Source of the DNA: Flammeovirgaceae bacterium
GTDB taxonomy: Bacteria > Bacteroidota > Bacteroidia > Cytophagales > Cyclobacteriaceae
Reading direction: 5' to 3'
NCBI GenBank assembly: GCA_003229495.1
Contig: QIEB01000552.1
Span: 1 to 5,701, forward strand
DNA: 5,701 nt
In this document: positions 1 through 5,701 of the stretch, piece by piece
Position numbering within the stretch: the first letter of the stretch is position 1
How the letters are laid out: the number at the start of each line of letters is the position of its first letter
Made by a program: the position numbers and the translations under genes
The notes under the pieces: model-generated
What the model saw: only the letters and a program-made list of their open reading frames with translations
Databases searched by the model: none
What the model was told of the DNA's origin: nothing

Positions 1-14
1 AGCTCAATTGGTAC

Positions 15-26
15 CGTCATCTGACG
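15..26. promoter_or_regulatory. Inverted repeat upstream of nadAB, possible operator
   Basis: CGTCA and TGACG form a perfect 5-base inverted repeat separated by two bases. It overlaps the position where a -33 element would lie for the nadA promoter, which is where a repressor could act. NAD synthesis genes are often repressed when NAD is plentiful, but the site matches no operator I can name. A repeat this short can arise by chance, so this is a weak inference. Confidence 0.2.
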
Positions 27-53
27 ACATATAAGATGAGTAAACTATTTTTG
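21..53 (+). promoter_or_regulatory. nadAp: Candidate Bacteroidota-type promoter for nadAB
   Basis: TATTTTTG at 46-53 is a full match to the Bacteroidota -7 consensus TAnnTTTG. CTG at 21-23 is a two-of-three match to the -33 TTG, with 22 bases between the two elements, within the usual range. Transcription would begin roughly at 58-62 and leave a leader of about 35-40 bases before the nadA ATG. A second, poorer -7 lookalike, TAGG followed by TTTTG, lies at 62-70 and has no -33 partner. The call rests on consensus matching only. Confidence 0.45.
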
Positions 54-96
54 CTGAGGCATAGGTTTTGCCAAACTTGCTAAAGAACTTTGAAAA

Positions 97-1074
97 ATGA
101 CTAATTCAATAAACGAATTCATTGAAGTAAGGACAACCTTGACGGAGTCTGAATTATTTGATGACATCCGTAAGCTAAAAGAATCAAAAAATGCGGTATT
201 ACTGGCGCATTACTATCAAGAACCAGCTATTCAGGAAATTTCTGATTTTGTTGGAGATAGCCTGGCCTTATCACAGCAAGCAGCCAGTACACAAGCCGAT
301 CTGATTGTTTTTGCCGGGGTCCACTTCATGGCAGAAACTGCTAAAATTATCAATCCCACTAAGAAAGTGGTTATCCCGGACCTAAATGCAGGCTGTTCAT
401 TAGCTGATTCCTGCCCTCCAGATAAGTTTAGAAAATTCATAGACAGCCGCCCTGATCACGTGGTAATCAGCTATATCAACTGTTCTGCGGAGATAAAGAC
501 CATGAGCGACATAGTTTGCACTTCATCAAATGCGGAAAAAATCATTGAATCTGTACCCAAAGACCAACCGATCATCTTCGCTCCCGATAAGAACCTGGGT
601 AAGTATTTAATAGAAAAAACTGGTCGTGACATGATCTTATGGGATGGGGCCTGTCTGGTACATGAAGCTTTTGCTATAGACAAGATATTGGCATTACACG
701 ATAAACATCCGGAAGCAAAATTTATCGCACACCCTGAATCTACCCCACAAATTCTTACGGTAGCGTCATATATTGGATCTACTTCCGGCATGATCAATCA
801 TGTAAAAACGAACCCGGCCACCAAGTTCATTGTAGCAACTGAGGCAGGCATTTTACACCAGATGCAAAAAGAAGTACCGCACAAAACGTTTATCCCAGCC
901 CCTGCTAAGGAAGATAATACCTGTGCATGCAGTGAATGTGGGTATATGAAAATGAATACCCTTGAAAAGCTTTATTGGTGTCTTAAGAATGAGACGCCGG
1001 AAGTGGATGTATCTGAAAAGATCAGGGCAAAAGCTATAGTCCCTATTCAACGTATGCTGGAATTATCAAATTAG
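97..1074 (+). CDS. nadA: Quinolinate synthase NadA
   Basis: This 325-residue cytoplasmic [4Fe-4S] enzyme condenses iminoaspartate, made by NadB, with dihydroxyacetone phosphate to give quinolinate in de novo NAD synthesis. Family signatures run in order: HYYQEP (38-43) and GDSLALSQ (53-60) near the N-terminus, HFMAETAKI (76-84), the first cluster cysteine C100 in NAGCSLAD, the second C186 in DGACLVHE, HPES (212-215) with GSTSGMI (227-233), and a cysteine-rich CACSEC (276-281). C281, followed by GYMKMN, is the likely third cluster ligand. C276 and C278 are extra cysteines in the same loop. The length is normal for the family. An in-frame TGA at 91-93 rules out a start much further upstream, and the ATG at 97 follows an A-rich stretch without a Shine-Dalgarno motif. 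nadB begins six bases after the stop, so the two are almost certainly co-transcribed. The assignment is secure. Confidence 0.97.
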   Translation: MTNSINEFIEVRTTLTESELFDDIRKLKESKNAVLLAHYYQEPAIQEISDFVGDSLALSQQAASTQADLIVFAGVHFMAETAKIINPTKKVVIPDLNAGCSLADSCPPDKFRKFIDSRPDHVVISYINCSAEIKTMSDIVCTSSNAEKIIESVPKDQPIIFAPDKNLGKYLIEKTGRDMILWDGACLVHEAFAIDKILALHDKHPEAKFIAHPESTPQILTVASYIGSTSGMINHVKTNPATKFIVATEAGILHQMQKEVPHKTFIPAPAKEDNTCACSECGYMKMNTLEKLYWCLKNETPEVDVSEKIRAKAIVPIQRMLELSN

Positions 1075-1080
1075 AATACC

Positions 1081-2664
1081 ATGTTTGGATATGATTTTCT
1101 GGTTATTGGTTCCGGAGTTGCCGGACTGACATACGCTTTAAAAGTAGCCCATCACTATCCCCAGGCAAAGGTTGCTATTGTCACCAAAGCTGACGAAAAT
1201 GAATCTAACACTAAGTATGCTCAGGGTGGAATTGCCGTGGTGGTAGACCGGACCAGTGATTCCTACGAACAACATATTCAAGACACCTTAAAGGCCGGAG
1301 ATGGATTGTGCAATCCTGAAATTGTTAAGACTGTGGTCACCCAAGGCCCTAAGCGATTGAGGGAGTTGGTTCAATGGGGAGCTGATTTTGATAGGAAAAG
1401 TAACGGTAAGTATGATCTTGGTTTGGAAGGAGGACATTCAAAAAACAGGATCCTGCACCATAAGGACATCACTGGGTTGGAGATTGAAAAAACACTGCTA
1501 AGTCAGGTTCATAATACGCCTAATATAAAAGTCTTGTCCCAACATTTTGCAGTAGATCTCATCACCCAGCATCACCTTGAGCCACGGCCTAATGATCTCT
1601 CAGAACAGACACAGTGTTATGGTGCATACATTTTTAATGCAATGACTGGAAAAATCGAGACTTTTACAGCCAGGATTACTTTGATTGCTACCGGAGGAGT
1701 TGGACAGATATATCAGAATACCACCAATCCAATCATTGCTACTGGTGATGGCATCGCCATGGCCTATCGGGTCAAAGCACTGATTGACAATATGGAATTT
1801 ATTCAGTTTCATCCTACAGCGTTGTACCATCCCCATATTAGTCCTTCATTCTTGATCTCTGAAGCAGTCAGAGGTTTTGGGGGATTGCTCAGGAACAAAT
1901 CCGGTGCACTTTTTATGCATTTATATGATCAAAGAAAGGAGTTGGCTTCCAGAGATATAGTATCGAGGGCCATTGACAGTGAATTGAAGAAAAGTGGGGA
2001 CGAATGTGTATTTCTGGATTGCCGGCATTTAGACCTGAAAGATTTTAAAAAACATTTTCCAAATATTCTTCAAAAAGTGAATGAAATTGGAATTGACCTG
2101 AAACAGGATATGATTCCAGTGGTTCCAGCGGCACATTACTTGTGTGGTGGAATAACAGTAGATGAATCCGGACAGACTTCTGTTGAAAATTTATTTGCCG
2201 TTGGAGAGTGTGCATGTACCGGGTTACATGGGGCCAACAGACTCGCCTCTAATTCTTTGCTGGAAGCATTGGTTTTCGCACATGCCGGTTACCTCAAGTC
2301 AGTAGAATTGGTAGAAAAAATCATCATACCAAAAAATATTCCCAGCTGGAATGAAGAAGGGACGGTTCAACCCAAAGAATTGATCCTGATCACCCACAAC
2401 CTGAGAGAGTTACAAGTTTTGATGAGTGATTATGTGGGTATCATTCGATCAAAAGAACGACTGTCGAGAGCCGCCAGCCGCCTGAAAGTTCTGTATGAAG
2501 AAACAGAAGCATTGTACAAAAGGACCAAAATTTCGCCGCAGCTTATTGAACTACGGAACATGATCACGGTGGCATATTTGGTAGTCCAACAATCACAGGC
2601 CAGAAAAGAAAATAGAGGGGTATTTTACCAAACTAACCCGTCCGATGGAATGGTTTATAATTAA
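1081..2664 (+). CDS. nadB: L-aspartate oxidase NadB
   Basis: This 527-residue flavoprotein oxidises L-aspartate to iminoaspartate, using oxygen or fumarate as acceptor in characterised relatives, and supplies the unstable product to NadA. The N-terminal dinucleotide-binding motif GSGVAGLTYALKVA spans residues 10-23. It is followed by the FAD-contacting SNTKYAQGGIAVV (42-54), EGGHS (117-121), ATGGVGQIY (203-211), TGDGIAMAYR (221-230), FHPTAL (243-248), the ASRDIVSRA stretch with catalytic-type R291, AHYLCGG with H352, and the C-terminal FAD motif GECACTGLHGANRLASNSLL (375-394). A helical C-terminal domain of the succinate dehydrogenase/fumarate reductase flavoprotein type occupies roughly 430-515. 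Substrate-binding residues corresponding to E. coli NadB H244, R290 and H351 appear present as H244, R291 and H352. The GGHS and H-D-I context fits aspartate oxidase rather than succinate dehydrogenase, and the nadA neighbour settles it. No nadC follows. Confidence 0.97.
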   Translation: MFGYDFLVIGSGVAGLTYALKVAHHYPQAKVAIVTKADENESNTKYAQGGIAVVVDRTSDSYEQHIQDTLKAGDGLCNPEIVKTVVTQGPKRLRELVQWGADFDRKSNGKYDLGLEGGHSKNRILHHKDITGLEIEKTLLSQVHNTPNIKVLSQHFAVDLITQHHLEPRPNDLSEQTQCYGAYIFNAMTGKIETFTARITLIATGGVGQIYQNTTNPIIATGDGIAMAYRVKALIDNMEFIQFHPTALYHPHISPSFLISEAVRGFGGLLRNKSGALFMHLYDQRKELASRDIVSRAIDSELKKSGDECVFLDCRHLDLKDFKKHFPNILQKVNEIGIDLKQDMIPVVPAAHYLCGGITVDESGQTSVENLFAVGECACTGLHGANRLASNSLLEALVFAHAGYLKSVELVEKIIIPKNIPSWNEEGTVQPKELILITHNLRELQVLMSDYVGIIRSKERLSRAASRLKVLYEETEALYKRTKISPQLIELRNMITVAYLVVQQSQARKENRGVFYQTNPSDGMVYN

Positions 2665-2704
2665 TCCGGGTTAAATTTCAATTCGGGAATAAAAGAAATA
2701 TAGT

Positions 2705-2716
2705 ATTTGATCAAAT
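2705..2716. promoter_or_regulatory. Perfect palindrome before the MetE-like gene, possible operator
   Basis: ATTTGATCAAAT is a perfect 12-base palindrome ending nine bases before the ATG at 2726. Its core TTTGATCAAA recurs exactly at 3883-3892, shortly before the next gene. The left TTTG could also serve as the end of a poorly matched -7 box (TAGTATTTG at 2701-2709), although no TTG-type -33 partner is evident. A dimeric repressor bound here would cover the transcription or translation start. The regulatory role is an inference. Confidence 0.35.
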
Positions 2717-2725
2717 TTATAGCAC

Positions 2726-3817
2726 ATGAAAAATTTAAACAAAGAGTTGACATCAATTCCCACAGAACCAGTTGGAAGTGTTCCCCGCTCACCTGAATTG
2801 CAACAAGCAATGGCGTCTCATGCTCAAGGTGACATTACAGAAGATAAGTTGAGTGCGTTTTTTGACGCGGCAGTAAAAGACACAATTATTCAATTTGAGG
2901 CTACAGGTTCTCCAATAATTAGTGATGGAGAACAAACAAAACCCAGTTTTGCCACCTATCCGTTACAAGGCTTGGAAAATCTCGCGGGTGATGGCGTAGT
3001 TATTCCTTTTGAAGATGGTCACTCTCGCCAGTTGCCACGTTTAACAAAGGGGCCATTTAATTATTCCACTTACGCAGGCTCATACTTGACCCGGGCAAAA
3101 AAATATGCCAACAAACCTATAAAGCAGGCGGTTATTTCAGCATCTGCCATGAGTTTGCTATACCCTCAGGATGGAATCGACGGCTACCCTCAGGAACAGT
3201 TTATGGCGGACCTAATACAACACTCCGTGGCTGATATCAGAAGTTGTTTTGAAAATGGGGCTCATTGTGTTCAGGTTGATTTTACGGAAGCCAGACTGGC
3301 TATTAAACTAGACCCTACCAAAGGGGTTTTAAAACAATTCATTGATTTGAATAATCGAGTGCTTGCGCATTTTACGGAGGCAGAACGTCAACAAATAGGG
3401 TTTCATACTTGTCCTGGTGGCGACCATGATTCTACTCATAGCGCGGACATTGACTATGCGGAACTGATTCCTTTATTTTTACAACTCAATGCTGGTAACT
3501 TTTATATGCAAATGGCAAGTGAGAAAGACCCCGAGAAATCCCTGAAATTGATTAGTGAGCATTTGCGTCCAAATCAAAGTGTATTCATCGGAGTGATTGA
3601 TGTAATTGATGAAAATGTAGAATCTGATGAAACAGTACGAGACAGAGTATTAACAGCAGCAGAATTCATACCGATCAATCAATTAGGAACTACAGATGAT
3701 TGTGGCTTTTCTCCATTTGGTGATGATATTGCCACCAGCAGAACTACTGCCTTTGCAAAAATCGCTGCCCGTATAAGGGGAACTCAACTGGCCTTTGATA
3801 TTATCAAAAATGGCTGA
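2726..3817 (+). CDS. MetE C-terminal-domain-like methyltransferase (COG0620 type)
   Basis: This 363-residue soluble protein corresponds to the catalytic TIM-barrel half of cobalamin-independent methionine synthase and lacks the N-terminal half of classical MetE (about 750 residues). The start is family-like: VGSVPRSPEL (16-25), then SDGEQTKPSF (66-75). QVDFTEARL (183-191) sits where MetE has its QVDEP motif. The zinc ligands known from MetE (His, Cys, Glu, Cys) are matched by H227 and C229 in FHTCPGG, E266 in MASEKD and C326 in TTDDCGFSPF. Between C229 and E266 there are 36 residues, longer than in E. coli MetE, and they carry two extra histidines (H234, H238). An alkyl or methyl transfer to a thiol is therefore expected, but the donor and acceptor are unknown: homocysteine with a folate or corrinoid donor is possible, and other thiols are used by relatives. 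It lies 61 bases after nadB and may have its own promoter. The family call is firm, while the common database name methionine synthase is uncertain. Confidence 0.88.
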   Translation: MKNLNKELTSIPTEPVGSVPRSPELQQAMASHAQGDITEDKLSAFFDAAVKDTIIQFEATGSPIISDGEQTKPSFATYPLQGLENLAGDGVVIPFEDGHSRQLPRLTKGPFNYSTYAGSYLTRAKKYANKPIKQAVISASAMSLLYPQDGIDGYPQEQFMADLIQHSVADIRSCFENGAHCVQVDFTEARLAIKLDPTKGVLKQFIDLNNRVLAHFTEAERQQIGFHTCPGGDHDSTHSADIDYAELIPLFLQLNAGNFYMQMASEKDPEKSLKLISEHLRPNQSVFIGVIDVIDENVESDETVRDRVLTAAEFIPINQLGTTDDCGFSPFGDDIATSRTTAFAKIAARIRGTQLAFDIIKNG

Positions 3818-3829
3818 TAGCCTATTTTT
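3806..3829 (+). terminator. Intrinsic terminator overlapping the MetE-like stop codon
   Basis: GGCT at 3812-3815 pairs with AGCC at 3819-3822 around a three-base loop. The stem extends through T3811-A3824, bulging T3823, into A3806-A3810 paired with T3825-T3829. The result is a short hairpin with an A-tract before it and a T-tract after it. The TGA stop (3815-3817) lies inside the hairpin, and an out-of-frame TAG follows at once. The GC core is only four pairs, so strength is uncertain. If active, it separates the MetE-like transcript from the lipoprotein gene. Confidence 0.45.
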
Positions 3830-3850
3830 CGTTCGACCCACACTTAGTAC

Positions 3851-3886
3851 TTGACTTTTTCGGGTGACCAGCTGGTATCAGGTTTG
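3851..3886 (+). promoter_or_regulatory. Weak candidate promoter for the lipoprotein gene
   Basis: TTG at 3851-3853 could act as a -33 element and CAGGTTTG at 3879-3886 matches TAnnTTTG at all but the first base. The gap of 25 bases is a little longer than usual. Its position, after the putative terminator and 19 bases before the ATG at 3906, is suitable for an independent promoter. The match is imperfect and the call is tentative. Confidence 0.25.
3867..3876. promoter_or_regulatory. Perfect 10-base palindrome in the lipoprotein gene promoter region
   Basis: ACCAGCTGGT is a perfect palindrome lying between the candidate -33 and -7 elements, a typical place for an operator. Having no loop, it is more likely a DNA-binding site than an RNA hairpin, if it is functional at all. 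No regulator gene is nearby to pair with it. Confidence 0.2.
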
Positions 3887-3892
3887 ATCAAA
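3883..3892. promoter_or_regulatory. Second copy of palindrome TTTGATCAAA
   Basis: This perfect 10-base palindrome is identical to the core of the one at 2705-2716 and ends 13 bases before the ATG at 3906. Its first four bases coincide with the TTTG of the candidate -7 box, so a bound protein would block transcription start. I found no third exact copy in the window. Shared control of the two genes by one regulator is the natural inference. Confidence 0.35.
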
Positions 3893-3905
3893 ATAATCAA
3901 ATAGA

Positions 3906-4883
3906 ATGAAAACCTCATTGACAATATTAGTAATCCCAGTCTTATCGATGCTGATATCCTGTAATAACCTGGAAAAGTCATTACTCTCAAGAAGCCTAAA
4001 ACCAACTGACCTTCAAGCACAAAAAGTAGTGAGACTTAATAGGGGAGAGCTGGATGTGGTTTTTGCAGACAACTCTTCATACGGAGCCCAGCATCTGGCC
4101 AAATACAATGGCATTGCCGAATTGTATCATTCGGCACAGGATTCTTCCATTTTCGTTCCTGCCTATGCTGGTTTCAATTTGGAACATATTTTTGGGGGTG
4201 ACAGCCTTACGGAACTGTTTGAACCGAGGGTTCACCCTATGGAGTTGTACCAGTTGTCTGACACAGAAGTATTGTTGTATCAATCTGCGACACCTTTTTC
4301 CGCTGTGGAAAGCCTCACTAAATTTCAGCTGGTTGAACCTCATTATATTGATGTAACACTTCGGTTAATTATACTCGATGACACATTTTTCAAGCATAAT
4401 TATGCAGGATTTTTTTGGGCCAGCTATATTCATGGCCCCTCTGACAGAAAAATATATTTTCAGGGATCTAAAGTTGATATGGATTCTATAGGCTGGGTTT
4501 CAGCCTATTCCAACGAACATGGCTCAGAGAGCACGCACCTTTCAAAGCAGCATAAAACTCCTGTTTATTTTGCCACAAATTTCAATGCTACTCTGGCATC
4601 TCATTTTTCAAATTACGAATATCTTGAGCCATTTTATTATGGCCGATTTCATAATATGGTTTTGGCATTCATGTTCAATCCGGCTAATGGCATCAGGTTT
4701 TCGCAGTCACCTACAGGAGGTGGTGATAAGAACCCGGCCTGGGACTTTCAATTGATCATCCCGGTATTTGAAGTGGGGAAGGAGTATTCATTTCAAGCAC
4801 GTTTGATGTATATGGAGTTTGAAGGGGCGGAAGAGGTGCATGAAGAGTATTATAAATGGAAGAGCTCGATTGGCTATGAATGA
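3906..4883 (+). CDS. Predicted lipoprotein of unknown function
   Basis: I do not recognise a characterised family. The N-terminus is a lipoprotein signal: K2, a hydrophobic run over 4-17 and the lipobox LISC with C19 as the lipidated residue. Asn at +2 fits sorting to the outer membrane or periplasmic face. The mature part (about 307 residues) is rich in aromatic residues and in alternating hydrophobic segments, suggesting a mainly beta structure. Distinctive segments are NLEHIFGGD (91-99), RVHPMEL (108-114), VEPHYIDVTLRL (143-154), FFWASYIHGP (169-178) and GGGDKNPAWDFQLIIP (271-286). The overall pattern faintly suggests a beta-sandwich of the galactose mutarotase-like kind, but I see no diagnostic catalytic residues and do not assign it. 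The start is supported by the signal peptide. The ATG follows A-rich sequence without a Shine-Dalgarno motif. It converges on the dipeptidase gene, whose product is probably also a lipoprotein. Confidence 0.85.
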   Translation: MKTSLTILVIPVLSMLISCNNLEKSLLSRSLKPTDLQAQKVVRLNRGELDVVFADNSSYGAQHLAKYNGIAELYHSAQDSSIFVPAYAGFNLEHIFGGDSLTELFEPRVHPMELYQLSDTEVLLYQSATPFSAVESLTKFQLVEPHYIDVTLRLIILDDTFFKHNYAGFFWASYIHGPSDRKIYFQGSKVDMDSIGWVSAYSNEHGSESTHLSKQHKTPVYFATNFNATLASHFSNYEYLEPFYYGRFHNMVLAFMFNPANGIRFSQSPTGGGDKNPAWDFQLIIPVFEVGKEYSFQARLMYMEFEGAEEVHEEYYKWKSSIGYE

Positions 4884-4920
4884 AGAGCTCAAAGTTGGGG
4901 ACCAGATTGATTTTACTTCA

Positions 4921-5670
4921 TTACTCAATTATCTCAAACAGCTCCCCAGCTTTTTCCCTGGAATATGCATTGAAATGCCACCATTCGGTATTGATGGGTG
5001 TAAATCCTGCATCGGTCATTACTTCCCTTAACAGATGCCTGTTCTCTAACTGATGTTTGGTTAGTACTCCATTATTAAACAGTTCTTCCTCTTTGGAGGG
5101 GTAAGCCAATTCGCCAAAATAATCATATTCCGTTCCCATATCCAGTGCCGTGCCGGTTTCGTTGACGATGGATAGATCAATGGCCGACCCGTAGTTGTGA
5201 ATGGATCCCTCTTTTGGATCTGCCACATACAAATGTTTTAGTTCTTCTGGTTTTTGCAAAGTGTCCCACAATATCTGCTGAACGCTCAAAGGCCTGGCGC
5301 AGTCAAAGATCAGCAGCCGGTAACCTGGTTGTCTAAAGGTCAACTGCTGCTGTGCTGCCGATAGCATTTGAGCCACCTCCGGCTGCAGGTAGCACTTTTC
5401 CAATGGACCGTAAACATCTACGCCCACAAAATTGTCAGTACTGGAATATTTAAGATCAACCAGGCACAAACTATCCAGCGATTGTACACTCACCAGTCCG
5501 GCTTGCTGAAGCTTTATTTCCAGAGGATCCGTGGCGGCGCTGGTTACTGGTGGTTGATCGGGATGTTCAGGATAATCCACGCGCTCATTTCTACGCTCAT
5601 TGGGTGGCGAACAACTAAATATGGTACAAGCAACGGTTATGGCTACTATATTTCTTTTTAAAATCTCCAT
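4921..5670 (-). CDS. D-alanyl-D-alanine dipeptidase, VanX/DdpX-like lipoprotein (M15D)
   Basis: This 249-residue zinc peptidase is expected to cleave D-Ala-D-Ala or similar dipeptides. The N-terminus (K5, R6, hydrophobic 8-18, then IFSC with C20) reads as a lipoprotein signal, although Phe at -2 of the lipobox is not ideal. A proline- and charge-rich linker covers about 21-48. The catalytic domain follows with DLKYSSTDNFVG (72-83), FDCARPL (122-128) with R126 matching the conserved VanX active-site arginine, SIHNYGSAID (156-165) with zinc ligands H158 and D165, and EWWH (229-232) with catalytic base E229 and third zinc ligand H232. All key residues are present, so it should be active. Envelope location and the absence of vanH, vanA or a two-component system nearby argue for peptidoglycan turnover or D-Ala recovery rather than glycopeptide resistance. 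The first half is richer in G+C than the other genes. The upstream region is cut by the window edge. Confidence 0.93.
   Translation of the reverse strand: MEILKRNIVAITVACTIFSCSPPNERRNERVDYPEHPDQPPVTSAATDPLEIKLQQAGLVSVQSLDSLCLVDLKYSSTDNFVGVDVYGPLEKCYLQPEVAQMLSAAQQQLTFRQPGYRLLIFDCARPLSVQQILWDTLQKPEELKHLYVADPKEGSIHNYGSAIDLSIVNETGTALDMGTEYDYFGELAYPSKEEELFNNGVLTKHQLENRHLLREVMTDAGFTPINTEWWHFNAYSREKAGELFEIIE
4936..4955 (+). terminator. Weak candidate terminator for the lipoprotein gene
   Basis: AGCT at 4940-4943 and AGCT at 4948-4951 can pair around a CCCC loop. AAA at 4936-4938 can pair with TTT at 4953-4955 across one mismatch, and the right arm runs into five T residues. It lies about 50 bases past the lipoprotein stop, inside the 3' end of the convergent dipeptidase gene. 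The stem is short, so termination would be weak. No convincing terminator is seen for the - strand gene in the 37-base gap. Confidence 0.25.
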
Positions 5671-5701
5671 GAAATCTTTTCTTTGTACCGGATCAATGAA
5701 A

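Noticed and set aside
471..797. Minus-strand open frame of 108 codons inside nadA
   Set aside because: It is opposite a strongly conserved enzyme gene and shows no recognisable protein motifs, so it is a shadow of nadA.
2661..2674. Near-palindrome TTAATCCGGGTTAA at the nadB stop, considered as a terminator
   Set aside because: It has no loop and no following T-tract, so it cannot form a useful terminator hairpin. One of its central pairs is only a G-T wobble.
4054..4755. Open frames of 78-100 codons on both strands inside the lipoprotein gene
   Set aside because: Their translations look unlike real proteins and they lie wholly within a better-supported gene that has a signal peptide and patterned domain.
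4859..4890. Direct repeat GAAGAGCTC at 4859-4867 and 4882-4890 around the lipoprotein gene's end
   Set aside because: Only nine bases, with no target-site or mobile-element features. The self-complementary GAGCTC could form a six-pair stem with a 17-base loop, but no T-tract follows.
4921..5670. Glycopeptide resistance determinant
   Set aside because: The VanX-like protein has no vanH, vanA/B ligase or vanRS neighbours, and its predicted export differs from VanX. General cell-wall turnover is the simpler reading.
5671..5701. Promoter for the dipeptidase gene on the minus strand
   Set aside because: No TAnnTTTG or TTG pair is readable in the 31 bases available before the window ends.

Overview
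This is a compact stretch of ordinary chromosome, with five protein genes filling almost all of 5.7 kb, most likely from a member of the Bacteroidota (Cytophaga/Flavobacteria-like). The lineage call is an inference. It rests on start codons preceded by A+T-rich sequence with no clear Shine-Dalgarno motif, a TAnnTTTG-type -7 box upstream of nadA, moderate G+C content, and two predicted lipoproteins of a style common in that phylum. No RNA genes, mobile elements, CRISPR arrays or long repeats were seen, and no gene-free stretch exceeds 100 bases.

Left part (1-2664): a promoter region followed by nadA (quinolinate synthase) and nadB (L-aspartate oxidase), six bases apart on the + strand. Together they convert L-aspartate plus dihydroxyacetone phosphate to quinolinate, the first committed steps of de novo NAD synthesis. 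The third enzyme, nadC, is not in the window. Both proteins are full length and keep the expected cofactor and catalytic residues.

Middle (2665-3905): a stand-alone, zinc-site-bearing homologue of the C-terminal half of cobalamin-independent methionine synthase (MetE/COG0620 type). A plausible intrinsic terminator overlaps its stop codon. Its methyl donor and acceptor cannot be read from the sequence.

Right part (3906-5701): a predicted lipoprotein of unknown function on the + strand faces a predicted lipoprotein D-Ala-D-Ala dipeptidase (VanX/DdpX-like, peptidase family M15D) on the - strand, with only 37 bases between their stop codons. The second gene is visibly richer in G+C than its neighbours.

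The most interesting non-coding signal is a perfect palindrome, TTTGATCAAA, found a few bases upstream of the start codons of both the MetE-like gene and the unknown lipoprotein gene. It may be a shared operator. No clearly new multi-gene system is evident. The best candidates for new biology are this shared palindrome, the unassigned role of the MetE-like enzyme and the uncharacterised lipoprotein.
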